A DNA stretch of 64,000 bases from Azospirillum thiophilum. GTDB taxonomy: Bacteria; Pseudomonadota; Alphaproteobacteria; Azospirillales; Azospirillaceae. Within the stretch, counting starts at the first letter, position 1; each line of letters starts with the position of its first letter. The notes under the pieces were generated by a model. That model was not told where the DNA came from. It made no database searches and saw only the letters and a list, made by a program, of their open reading frames with translations. Of the stretch, positions 1 through 7,949 are shown one piece after another. The translations under genes were made by a program, and so were the position numbers. Where the stretch lies: NCBI RefSeq assembly GCF_001305595.1, contig NZ_CP012404.1, forward strand, positions 620,001 through 684,000, in the 5' to 3' direction.

Positions 1-2
1 GC

Positions 3-623
3 GTGCTGGTCAGCGCGGTGCTGCTGTGGGACGTCCTGTTCCGCGGCCAGCTCGGCGTCTCCGTCTCCTTCCTGGAGGAGATGTGGTCGCGCAACCTCGG
101 CCACCTGTTCGTCAGCCCGCTCCGCCCCGGCGAATGGATCACCGCGCTGATGACCATGAGCCTGCTGCGCACGCTGATCGGCGTGCTGCCGGCGGCGCTG
201 CTGGCGATCCCCTTCTTCGGCTATTCGGTCTTCGCGCTGGGCCTGCCGCTGGCGGCCTTCTTCGTCAACCTGATCGTCCTGGGCTGGTCGCTCGGCCTGC
301 TGATCGTGGCGCTGATCCTGCGCTACGGCATGGGGGCGGAGGGGCTGGCCTGGATCGTCGTCTTCATGCTGGCCCCGGTCAGCGCGGTCTACTATCCGGT
401 GTCGATCCTGCCCGTCTGGCTCCAGCCGGTCGCGCTGGCCCTGCCGTCGGCCCATGTGTTCGAGGGCATGCGGGCGCTGATCTTCGACGGCATCCTGCGC
501 TGGGACCATCTGGCCTGGGCCTTCGGCCTGAACGCGCTCTACATGGCGGCGGGCGTCGCGGTCTTCCTCTACGCCTTCCGTCAGGCGCGCATTCGCGGCG
601 CGCTGCTGCAGACCGGGGAGTGA
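3..623 (+). CDS. ABC-2 type transporter permease, 3' part
   Basis: This is the C-terminal 206 residues of an integral membrane ABC exporter subunit; the gene is open at the left window edge, so the true start is missing. About six hydrophobic segments are visible, and the motif VSPLRPGEW near residue 35 is typical of the cytoplasmic loop of ABC-2 (polysaccharide or drug export type) permeases. The ATPase partner would lie upstream, outside the window. The substrate cannot be told. It ends 17 bases before the stop of the convergent chemosensory operon. The family call is firm; the function within the family is open. Confidence 0.8.
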   Translation: MLVSAVLLWDVLFRGQLGVSVSFLEEMWSRNLGHLFVSPLRPGEWITALMTMSLLRTLIGVLPAALLAIPFFGYSVFALGLPLAAFFVNLIVLGWSLGLLIVALILRYGMGAEGLAWIVVFMLAPVSAVYYPVSILPVWLQPVALALPSAHVFEGMRALIFDGILRWDHLAWAFGLNALYMAAGVAVFLYAFRQARIRGALLQTGE

Positions 624-639
624 TGCCGGCGCTATCGAC

Positions 640-888
640 TCAGGAGCGGGCGCCCGGCGCCAGCAGCGGCCCGACCCAACGCGCCAGGAAGGCGTCCGCC
701 GCCGCGCCGGCCACCGCCGGCCTTGCGGCCAACAGCAGCTGCAGCAGTGCCGTATGCAGCTCCGTGCAGGCCGACAGGTCGACGCGCGGCACCGCGGTCG
801 CCTCCAGCCATTCCGCGAGCGGCAGCGCCTCGTCCACCGTGCAGGCGGCTTCGAAGCGGGCGAGATCGTCGTCGTAGCGGATCGGCAT
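640..888 (-). CDS. STAS-like small protein, last gene of chemosensory operon
   Basis: A protein of about 82 aa with the pattern of a STAS-type fold: a beta strand reading VPRVDLSACTELH followed by a helix TALLQLLLAA, as in anti-sigma-antagonist-like domains. Its ATG overlaps the cheA stop by one base (TGATG) and has AGGGAG eight bases upstream, so I prefer this start to the GTG one codon earlier. It ends the operon. STAS proteins fused or linked to CheA systems usually act as small docking or switch partners; the conserved phospho-serine of true antagonists is not obvious here. The role is inferred from position. Confidence 0.7.
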   Translation of the reverse strand: MPIRYDDDLARFEAACTVDEALPLAEWLEATAVPRVDLSACTELHTALLQLLLAARPAVAGAAADAFLARWVGPLLAPGARS

Positions 889-3098
889 CACAGCAGCTCC
901 CTCAGGTCGAGCACCAGGATCAGCCGGCCGTCCCCCAGCACCGCGGTTCCGGCATAGCCGCGCAGGCCGCGCAGCACCCCGCTCATCGGCCGCAGCACCA
1001 CGTCGGCACGCTCGCCGACATCGTCGACCGCGACGGCGACCGGGCCGTCCCCCATCTCGGCCAGCAGCACGCAGTCGGTCCCGCCTTCTCCCGGCCCGTC
1101 CCCCAGCTCCTCTTCCGGCTGGCCCAGCAGGCGGCGCAGGCGGACCAGCGGGACGACGCGGTCGCGCAGGACGACGCTTTCCGCCCGCTTCACCGCGCGG
1201 ATGGCGGTGCGCGGCACGCGCTGGACGCCGCCGACCAGGGCGACCGGCACGCCGTAGAGCGCCCCCGCCGCCTCCACCACCACGACGCGGGTGATGCTGA
1301 GCGTCAGCGGCAGGGCGAGCCGGACCCGCGTGCCGGCGCCGACCGTCGAGGCGATCTCCACCCGGCCGCCGGCCCGTTCCACCGCGGCGCGCACCGCATC
1401 CATGCCGACCCCGCGGCCGGACAGGTCGGAAACACCGGTCGCCGTGCTGAATCCGGGGGCGAAGACCAGCCGCAGCGCGTCAGTATCGACCAGGGCCGCG
1501 GCGGCCTCCGGCTCCAGCAACCCCTTGGCCACGGCGGCGCGGCGCATCGCGGCGGGGTCGATGCCGCCGCCGTCGTCCGAAACCTCGACCACCACGCCGT
1601 CCTTGTCCTGGAAGGCGCGGATGCGCAGGGTGCCGGCGGGTGGCTTGCCGGCGGCGGCACGGCGCTCCGGACCCTCGATGCCGTGGTCGAGCGCGTTGCG
1701 CACCAGATGCAGCAGCGGCTCGCCCAGCATGTCGAGAATGTCCTTGTCGGCCTCCGTCTCCGCCCCCTCCAGCACCAGCTCCACACTCTTGCCCAGCCGG
1801 CGGGCGGTGTCGCGGACCAGCCGGGGCAGCGGTTCGAAGACCCGGGCCAGCGGCAGCAGCCGCAGCCGCAGGGCGGCATGGCGCAGGTCGCCGACCAGCG
1901 TGTCCAGCCGGGCGGAGAAGGATTTCAGGTCGCGCCCGAACTCGGCCCCCGGACCGGCATCCGCGGCGCGGCGGACCAGCGGCCCAAGCTGTCCCTTCAC
2001 CACCGACAGCTCGCCGACCAGCGTCATCAGCGCGTCCATCCGCTCGGGCTCCACCCGCAGGGCGCGGCGCGCGGCCGGCGGAGGGGCGGCGGCGGCGGTC
2101 GGGACCGGGGTCGGCTCAGGCCCGGCCTCGACGTCGCCGGCAAGGAACCGGCGCAGGCCGTCGCCATCGGTGCAGGCGGCCTCCAGCCGGCGCCGGTCCA
2201 CCCGCCGGCCGAGCGCCGCCTGGATCGCCGTCACCGTCCGCAGCACCGCCGCCCGGCGGGCATCGCGTTCGGCCGCGCCGCCGGGCAGGTCCAGGATGTG
2301 CGCCTGTTCCGCCAGCATGGCGTCGGCCAGCGAGGCCGGCGTCGGCGCGGGCGCGGGCGCCGCCAGCACCACCGCACCGGTCCGCACCTGGTCGGGCACG
2401 CTGCGGAAGGCCGGCGCCACCGCCTCCGGCACAGCACCGCTGAGCGCCCGGAAGCGCAGCAGGCAGCGATGGGGATCGATCTCCGCCGGCGGCGGCAGCG
2501 GCTCCGCCGGGTCGATCCGCAGCAGCCGCAGGTCGGGCACCCGGCGGAACAGCGCCAGCGGGTCGTCGCCGGTGAAGAAGCAGTCGGGATCGGGCGTGTA
2601 GTCGATCGCCGTCAGCACCCCCTCGCCGGCCGCGCGCCGTTCCTCCGCCGTCAGCGCCGCCAGCCAGGGGAAGCCTCCGGTTCCATCGTCCCCGGCCGCC
2701 CCCTCCGCCGCAGGCGCCTCCCCGCCGCCCGACAGCGCACGGGCCAGCGGCTCGGCCGCGTCCGCGGCATCGGCGGGCAGCGCGCCGCCGTCTTCCAGCG
2801 CCGCCACCCAGCGGGCGCACTGGTCGAGCGCACGGAACAGCCGGTCGGCCAGTTCGGGAGTCATGCTGCGCCGGCCGTCGCGCAGCAGCGACAGCACGTC
2901 CTCCCCGGCATGGACCAGCCGGGTGAAGGGCGCCATCTCGAACAGGGCGCTCGCCCCCTTCAGGGTGTGGAAGGCGCGGAACAGCTCGTCCACCGCGGTA
3001 CGGTCGGCCGGGTCGCGCTCCAGCGCCAGCAGCGCGGCGCCGGCGGTCTCCAGCAGGTCCTGCGCCTCGACGATGAACTGGTCGAACAGCTCGTTCAT
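888..3098 (-). CDS. cheA: Chemotaxis histidine kinase CheA
   Basis: Cytoplasmic sensor kinase of a chemosensory array, 736 aa. An N-terminal HPt domain (residues 1-105) carries the phospho-accepting histidine in FHTLKGAS (H44). A long, low-similarity middle (about 110-340) is rich in Ala/Pro. The dimerisation helix pair begins near LMTLVGELSVVKGQL, the HATPase domain shows the N box HLVRNALDHGIE and G boxes DDGGGID and GRGVGMD, and the C-terminal 135 residues are a CheW-like coupling domain. It should phosphorylate the two receivers and CheB of the same operon. Its start overlaps the stop of the upstream receiver gene by ATGA, which implies translational coupling. Confidence 0.95.
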   Translation of the reverse strand: MNELFDQFIVEAQDLLETAGAALLALERDPADRTAVDELFRAFHTLKGASALFEMAPFTRLVHAGEDVLSLLRDGRRSMTPELADRLFRALDQCARWVAALEDGGALPADAADAAEPLARALSGGGEAPAAEGAAGDDGTGGFPWLAALTAEERRAAGEGVLTAIDYTPDPDCFFTGDDPLALFRRVPDLRLLRIDPAEPLPPPAEIDPHRCLLRFRALSGAVPEAVAPAFRSVPDQVRTGAVVLAAPAPAPTPASLADAMLAEQAHILDLPGGAAERDARRAAVLRTVTAIQAALGRRVDRRRLEAACTDGDGLRRFLAGDVEAGPEPTPVPTAAAAPPPAARRALRVEPERMDALMTLVGELSVVKGQLGPLVRRAADAGPGAEFGRDLKSFSARLDTLVGDLRHAALRLRLLPLARVFEPLPRLVRDTARRLGKSVELVLEGAETEADKDILDMLGEPLLHLVRNALDHGIEGPERRAAAGKPPAGTLRIRAFQDKDGVVVEVSDDGGGIDPAAMRRAAVAKGLLEPEAAAALVDTDALRLVFAPGFSTATGVSDLSGRGVGMDAVRAAVERAGGRVEIASTVGAGTRVRLALPLTLSITRVVVVEAAGALYGVPVALVGGVQRVPRTAIRAVKRAESVVLRDRVVPLVRLRRLLGQPEEELGDGPGEGGTDCVLLAEMGDGPVAVAVDDVGERADVVLRPMSGVLRGLRGYAGTAVLGDGRLILVLDLRELL

Positions 3099-3574
3099 GG
3101 CGTTCCCTCCGGGCTCGCGCCATGTCCGCCCGTGCCGGCGGGGCTTTCTGCCGGAGGGCCGGCGAGCGGTCGGCCGGTCAGCAGCCGGGCCGCCTCCACC
3201 AGCATCTCCGGCCGCGGCGGCTTGACGATGTACCAGTTGGCGCCGGCCAGCAGCGCCTGCTCGCGGTCGCTGTCCTTCGATTCGGTGCTGATCATGATGG
3301 CCGGCACGTCGCGCAGGGCCGGATCGCGGCGCAGCACGCGCAACATGGTGTAGCCGTCCATCTTGCGCATGTTGACGTCGACGATCACCAGATCGGGCGG
3401 GGCGGCCATCGCGCGTTCCAGCCCCTCGATCCCGTTCACCGCCTCGTCCACCACGAAGCCGTCGGCCTCCAGCACCCGGCGGCCGAAGGCGCGCACGGTC
3501 ACGGCATCGTCGACCACCAGGACGCGCGGCCCGCCTGCGGTCTTTGGGCCTGCGGTCTTGGGACCTTCGCTCAT
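3095..3574 (-). CDS. CheY-like response regulator (between cheR and cheA)
   Basis: Stand-alone receiver domain, 159 aa, with an N-terminal tail of 15 residues and a C-terminal Pro/Gly-rich tail of about 25. Acidic pocket VDDA near residue 21, phospho-acceptor D66 in VIVDVNMRKMDGY, and the conserved Lys in YIVKPPRP are all present, so it should be phosphorylated by the adjacent CheA. It overlaps cheR upstream and cheA downstream by four bases each (ATGA). With no output domain it should work by protein contact, as CheY does, but whether the target is a flagellar motor or another machine cannot be told. Confidence 0.9.
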   Translation of the reverse strand: MSEGPKTAGPKTAGGPRVLVVDDAVTVRAFGRRVLEADGFVVDEAVNGIEGLERAMAAPPDLVIVDVNMRKMDGYTMLRVLRRDPALRDVPAIMISTESKDSDREQALLAGANWYIVKPPRPEMLVEAARLLTGRPLAGPPAESPAGTGGHGASPEGTP

Positions 3575-4461
3575 TGTGCCCCTCCGTCGGCCGGCTTCTG
3601 GTAGAGGATCGCGTCCGGGAAGCGGCGCGGGACGAACAGCGAGGACATGCGGCTCATGCTTTCCGAATGGCCGAGGCAGACGAAGCCGCCCGGCGCCAGC
3701 GCATCGTGGAACATGCCCGCCGCCTCCCGCCGGCCCAGGTCGTCGAAATAGATCAGCAGGTTGCGGCAGAAGATGACGTCGATCCCGCGGAACGCCCGCG
3801 CCTGCTGCGGATCGGCGATGTTGACCAGCGAGAACTCGACCGACTCACGCAACTCCTCCACGATCCGCCAGCGCGGCCCGCCGCCCTCGGCGGCCCCGCG
3901 CCAGGGCTGGAAATATTTGGCGCGCAGATGGGCCGGCAGCCCCTGCAGGGCGCGCTCGTCATAGACGCCCTCGCGCGCGCGGTCCAGAACCGCGCTGTCG
4001 ATGTCCGACGCCAGCAGCTCGATCTCGTAATCGTCCACCCGCTTCCAATGCTCCAGCAGCATGATGGCGATGGAATAGGGCTCCTCCCCGGTGGCGCAGC
4101 CGGCCGACCAGATGCGCAGCCGCGATCCTTTGGGCCGTCCGCGCACCAGCTCGTCGAGGGCTGAATTCACCAGGCAGTCGAACTGGTACTTCTCGCGGAA
4201 GAAATAGGTCTCGTTCACCGTCATCAGGTTGACGAGCCGCTGAAGCTCCTCTCCCGACGCCTGGAAGCGCAGCAGGTTCAGATAGGCGCGCAGGCCGGCC
4301 GCCCCGACCGCCTGTATGCGCGACGCGACGCGGCGGTCGACGAAATAGCGCTTGGCCTCGGTGAAGGACAGGCCGGTGCGTTCGCGCAGGAAGTCGCACA
4401 GCGTCGCATAATCCTCCGCGGACAGGCCTTCGGATTCGGCGCCGGTCACGCGATCATCCAC
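3571..4461 (-). CDS. cheR: CheR chemoreceptor methyltransferase
   Basis: S-adenosylmethionine-dependent methyltransferase that methylates glutamates of the MCP. The all-alpha N-terminal domain (YATLCDFLRERTGLSF onwards) is followed by the SAM-binding motif SAGCATGEEPYSIA and the FCRNLLIYF and CLGHSES motifs typical of CheR. The frame is open for another 120 residues upstream, but that part lies in the HEAT gene and has no CheR similarity. I therefore choose the GTG overlapping the HEAT stop (GTGGATGA); a second GTG at 4449 is equally possible. This gives about 296 aa, close to the normal CheR length. Confidence 0.9.
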   Translation of the reverse strand: MDDRVTGAESEGLSAEDYATLCDFLRERTGLSFTEAKRYFVDRRVASRIQAVGAAGLRAYLNLLRFQASGEELQRLVNLMTVNETYFFREKYQFDCLVNSALDELVRGRPKGSRLRIWSAGCATGEEPYSIAIMLLEHWKRVDDYEIELLASDIDSAVLDRAREGVYDERALQGLPAHLRAKYFQPWRGAAEGGGPRWRIVEELRESVEFSLVNIADPQQARAFRGIDVIFCRNLLIYFDDLGRREAAGMFHDALAPGGFVCLGHSESMSRMSSLFVPRRFPDAILYQKPADGGAQ

Positions 4462-5143
4462 CGCGGAAGCTCGAGCGGGCCGCGTCGACGGCGAAGGCGA
4501 CGAAAGGGTCGTCGGGGAAGCGGCGGGCCAGGATCTCCAGGCTCGACAGTGCTTCCGGACTGCCGGCCTCGGCCAGCGCCTCCACCGCGGCGAGGCCGAC
4601 ATTGACGTCGGCGTCGCGCTCCAGCACCGCCGCCAGCCACTCCCCCCGGCCGGAGCCGGAGGCCGGGCCAGGGCCGGGCTCCGGGCCGGGTCCAATCGCC
4701 AGCCCGCCCAGCCCCTGCACCGCGAAGATGCGCAGGTCCGGGTCGGCATGGCCGAGCAGCGGCAGCAGGACCGAAGCGGCGACCGCCGCCGGCATCTGCT
4801 GCAGGCTCTCCAGCGCGGCATTGCGCAGGGCGGCGTCCTCGCGGTCGAGGAAGGGGACCAGGGCCGCCGCGGCCTCGGGCGTGGCGATGCGGGCGAGCGC
4901 CGTCAGCACCGCCTCGCGCACGCCGGCATCGCCCTCCTCCTCCAGCCGGCGGGCCAGTGCCGCGACGGCATCCGGCTCCGGCGCACGGCCCAGCGCATGC
5001 GCCGCGTCGCGCCGGACCGACGGGTCGGCATTCCCAAGCGCGGCCAGCGGATCGGCGAGCGGATCGGCCGCCGCGGCACCGGCCCGGACATCCTCCGGCG
5101 GAACGGCCGGGCTCGCGCCCGCTTTCTTCTTCACCAGCCCCAT
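4454..5143 (-). CDS. HEAT-repeat protein of chemosensory operon
   Basis: A 229-aa alpha-solenoid protein made of about five HEAT/PBS-lyase-type repeats. Each has an LG.ADP or LA..ATPE turn followed by two helices (for example DPLAALGNADPSVRRDAA and ALARIATPEAAAALV). A Gly/Pro-rich linker (PGPEPGPGPASG) interrupts the last repeats. ATG is preceded by GGGAGG. No catalytic motif is seen. Its place between cheB and cheR suggests a scaffold that docks the adaptation enzymes or the receptor. HEAT proteins occur in some alternative, non-canonical chemosensory clusters; the function here is inference. Confidence 0.85.
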   Translation of the reverse strand: MGLVKKKAGASPAVPPEDVRAGAAAADPLADPLAALGNADPSVRRDAAHALGRAPEPDAVAALARRLEEEGDAGVREAVLTALARIATPEAAAALVPFLDREDAALRNAALESLQQMPAAVAASVLLPLLGHADPDLRIFAVQGLGGLAIGPGPEPGPGPASGSGRGEWLAAVLERDADVNVGLAAVEALAEAGSPEALSSLEILARRFPDDPFVAFAVDAARSSFRGG

Positions 5144-5157
5144 GCCCCGTATCCTCC

Positions 5158-6297
5158 CTAGCCTGTCCGCTGGTCCGGCCGCCGATCAGGCCGCCGTGCG
5201 GCGGGCATCAGCCAGCGGACCAGCTGGCCGGCGATCCGGTTCGACGGCAGCACGATGCCGGCGCCGCCGCGGCGGATCAGATCCTGCGGCATGCCGAAGA
5301 TGACGGCGCTGTCCTCGGACTCCGCGATGGTCCGGCCGCCACGGCCATGCAGGTCGGCCATCGACGCCCCGCCGTCGTCGCCCATGCCGGTCAGCAGCAC
5401 GCCGACCAGCCGGTCGGCCGGCAGCAGCCGCAGCGCGCTCGTCACCAGCCGGTCGGCGTTCGGATGCCAGGGCCGGTCGGGCGACGCCGGGACGCAGACC
5501 GCCTGCAACCGTCCGCCGCGCCGCGCCAGCTCCAGGTCGGCGCCGCCGCGGGCGATGCAGACCATCCCCGGCTCCAGCACCGTCGCCCGCGCCGCCTCCA
5601 CCACCCTGAGCGCGCACAGCTCATCCAGCCGCCGCGCCAGCGTCGCGGTGAAGGCGGCCGGCATGTGCTGCGCCACCACCACCGGCCAGGGAAAATCCGC
5701 CGGCAACAGCGGCAGGATGTCCTCCAGCGTGCTCGGCCCGCCGGTGGACACGCCGATCAGCACGACGCCCTCACCGCCCAGCGCCTCCGCCGGGGACGGC
5801 GGCGCATCCTGCGGCGATGGGGGGGCGGGGGCGGCGAAATCCTCCCCGGCGATGCGGGCACGCGCCAGCCGCAACCGTTCGCGCAGGCCATGCACGCGGC
5901 GCGGGCGCGAGGAGGCTGCGGCGCGCACCGTCTCCACCAGCTCCATGCCGATGCGGCCGATGGCGCCGGCCGCCGGCTTCTGGACCGCCTCCACCGCGCC
6001 CAGCCGCAGAGCCTCCAGCGTCTCCTCCGCACCCGCGCCGGTCAGGGCGGAGACCATGACCACCGGCTTGGGATGCTCCACCATGATGCGGGCGAGGCAG
6101 GCCAGCCCGTCCATGCCCGGCATGGTGATGTCCAGCGTCACCACGTCGGGGTCGAGGACGGGCAGGCGCGCCAGCGCCTCCTCGCCGGTCGCGGCGGTCT
6201 CCACCCGGAAACCGGCCTCTCCCAGCAGGTCGGCGATCCGCCGCCGCATCAGCGCGGAATCGTCGACCACCAGCACCGTCGGCTCAGGCCTGCCCAT
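5158..6297 (-). CDS. cheB: CheB receptor methylesterase/glutamine deamidase
   Basis: Response regulator-enzyme of 379 aa that removes methyl groups from the MCP. The N-terminal receiver has VVDDSALMRRRI and phospho-acceptor D56 in VVTLDITMPGMDG. The C-terminal methylesterase shows all three catalytic elements: Ser in GVSTGGPSTLE, His in VAQHMPAAFT and Asp in LTGMGDDGG. The linker is long (about 55 residues) and Pro-rich. It forms the adaptation pair with the nearby CheR. It lies 15 bases upstream of the HEAT gene and a few bases after the triple-CheW gene. Confidence 0.95.
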   Translation of the reverse strand: MGRPEPTVLVVDDSALMRRRIADLLGEAGFRVETAATGEEALARLPVLDPDVVTLDITMPGMDGLACLARIMVEHPKPVVMVSALTGAGAEETLEALRLGAVEAVQKPAAGAIGRIGMELVETVRAAASSRPRRVHGLRERLRLARARIAGEDFAAPAPPSPQDAPPSPAEALGGEGVVLIGVSTGGPSTLEDILPLLPADFPWPVVVAQHMPAAFTATLARRLDELCALRVVEAARATVLEPGMVCIARGGADLELARRGGRLQAVCVPASPDRPWHPNADRLVTSALRLLPADRLVGVLLTGMGDDGGASMADLHGRGGRTIAESEDSAVIFGMPQDLIRRGGAGIVLPSNRIAGQLVRWLMPAARRPDRRPDQRTG

Positions 6298-6305
6298 TCA
6301 CTGCC

Positions 6306-7949
6306 TCACCCTGGGGAAACCGGCAGGGCCGGACCGTGCAGGTCGGCAAGCCGGTCCATGTCGAGCAGCCCGTCGGCGTCCATCAGCAGGATCAGCCGCG
6401 CCGCACCGCCGGCCGTCTCCAGCGTGGCGACCCGGCGGATCAGCCGGCGCTGCGCCGCCGACACCGCGGGCGCCGGGCCGATCCGCTCCGCCGCTACCGT
6501 CAGCAGGCCGGACAGCCCGTCCACCAGCAGCCCGACGCGCGCCGCGTCCGCCCCCTCGCGCCCGACCGCCACCACCCGGCCACGCTCCGCCCCGGCACTC
6601 CGCCCGACCCTTGCCCCGGCATCCAGGGCGGGCAGATGCAGCAGCCGGCGCTGGTCGATCAGCGGCAGCACCTCGCCGCGCAGGGTCAGTACCCCGGTGA
6701 CGAAGTCGGGGGCGTTGGGCAGCGGCGTCACATGGTCGGGCCGCCGCAGCACCTCGCGCACCACCGCGACCGGCAGGCCGTATTCCGCCCCGGCGAGCCG
6801 GAACACGACGAAGCGCTCCGCTCCCGCCACACCGTCCCCAGCCCGCGCCGGCTCCATCGCGATCCCTTCCCCGTTCCCCGCCCCGTTTCCCTCGGCACCC
6901 AGCGCGGCGCCATGGCGGAACAGCCGCTCCGCCGACAGCACCGACACCAGCCGCCGTCCGCCGTCGACCCGGGCGATGCCGTCGAGATCCTCGAACTCAG
7001 GCTCGCGGGCCAGCAGCGGCGGCACCGGGTCGATCAGCGCGCGGTCGAGCCGCAGGATCTCCCGCACCTCGTCCACCAGCACGCCGACCGGCGCCCGCCC
7101 GTCCCCGGCGCGCACCACCACGACGCGGCGTCCGGCGGCCTCGCCGGGAGCATTCCCATCCGCCGCCAGCCCGAACAGGGCGCGCAGGTCGACCAGCGGC
7201 AGCAGCCGGTCGCGCACCGCCATCACCCCCAGCAGATGCGCCTTGGCCCGCGCCATGCGGGCGACCTCGTGCGGGGCCGGCAGCACCTCGCGCACCCGGT
7301 CGACCGGCAGGGCGAACTCCTGCCCGGCGACGCCGAAGACCAGCAGGGCCGGCGCGTCTCGCGCGCCATCACGCCCCGAAGCCGGCCCAGAAGCAGACGT
7401 TCCGACGTCGGCCGGTCCGGCCGACGGCCGCAGCGCCGGCCTGTCCGCATCCTCCACCATGTCGCCGAACTGGCGGTCGATCAGCGCGTCCAGCTTCAGG
7501 ATTGTGGCGGGACCGTCGCGCAGCACGCCGTCCAGCATGGCGGGGTCGAGCCCGCCATCCTCCTCCGTCACCGGATCGATGCGGCCGGGGGCCGTGCGCA
7601 GGATTCCGGCCATGGCATCCACCCGCAGACCGACCGGCTGCCCGCGATGCCCAACCAGGACGACGCGGGTTTCGCGCGTGCCCCGTCCAGCGCCCCGCTG
7701 CCGGCCACCGCCCTGCCGACCGAGCGCCAGGGAGAGGTCGAGCACCGGCACCGCCTCGCCATGCCACTGCGCCAGCCCGTCCAGGCTGGGCGGTCCCAGC
7801 GGGATGCGCACCAGATCCGGCAGGCGGATCACCGCACGCACATCCGCAAGCGGCAGCGCCAGCCGCAGGTCGCCGACCGTCACCGTGACGAAGGCGAGGG
7901 CGCCGTCCGCGCCGGGACCGGCGGAGGCCGTCGGGCGGCGGGCCGTCAC
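6306..7949 (-). CDS. Protein with three tandem CheW domains
   Basis: Coupling protein of 547 aa carrying three CheW-like domains in one chain, at roughly residues 18-165, 195-345 and 380-540. Each has the pattern of a leading strand, an 'LP...VREVL'-type segment (domain 2: FALPVDRVREVL; domain 3: YGLPVAVVREVL) and a later VLPLID/LLPLVD strand. Linkers are Gly/Pro/Ala-rich. Canonical CheW has a single domain; no single-domain CheW occurs in this operon, so this chain probably supplies all coupling between the MCP and CheA. Start is a GTG overlapping the MCP stop (GTGA). Confidence 0.9.
   Translation of the reverse strand: MTARRPTASAGPGADGALAFVTVTVGDLRLALPLADVRAVIRLPDLVRIPLGPPSLDGLAQWHGEAVPVLDLSLALGRQGGGRQRGAGRGTRETRVVLVGHRGQPVGLRVDAMAGILRTAPGRIDPVTEEDGGLDPAMLDGVLRDGPATILKLDALIDRQFGDMVEDADRPALRPSAGPADVGTSASGPASGRDGARDAPALLVFGVAGQEFALPVDRVREVLPAPHEVARMARAKAHLLGVMAVRDRLLPLVDLRALFGLAADGNAPGEAAGRRVVVVRAGDGRAPVGVLVDEVREILRLDRALIDPVPPLLAREPEFEDLDGIARVDGGRRLVSVLSAERLFRHGAALGAEGNGAGNGEGIAMEPARAGDGVAGAERFVVFRLAGAEYGLPVAVVREVLRRPDHVTPLPNAPDFVTGVLTLRGEVLPLIDQRRLLHLPALDAGARVGRSAGAERGRVVAVGREGADAARVGLLVDGLSGLLTVAAERIGPAPAVSAAQRRLIRRVATLETAGGAARLILLMDADGLLDMDRLADLHGPALPVSPG

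Noticed and set aside
723..3353. Open frame of 876 codons opposite cheA
   Set aside because: It is a GC-driven mirror of the CheA reading frame, rich in Arg, Gln, His and Pro, with no domain and no ribosome site.
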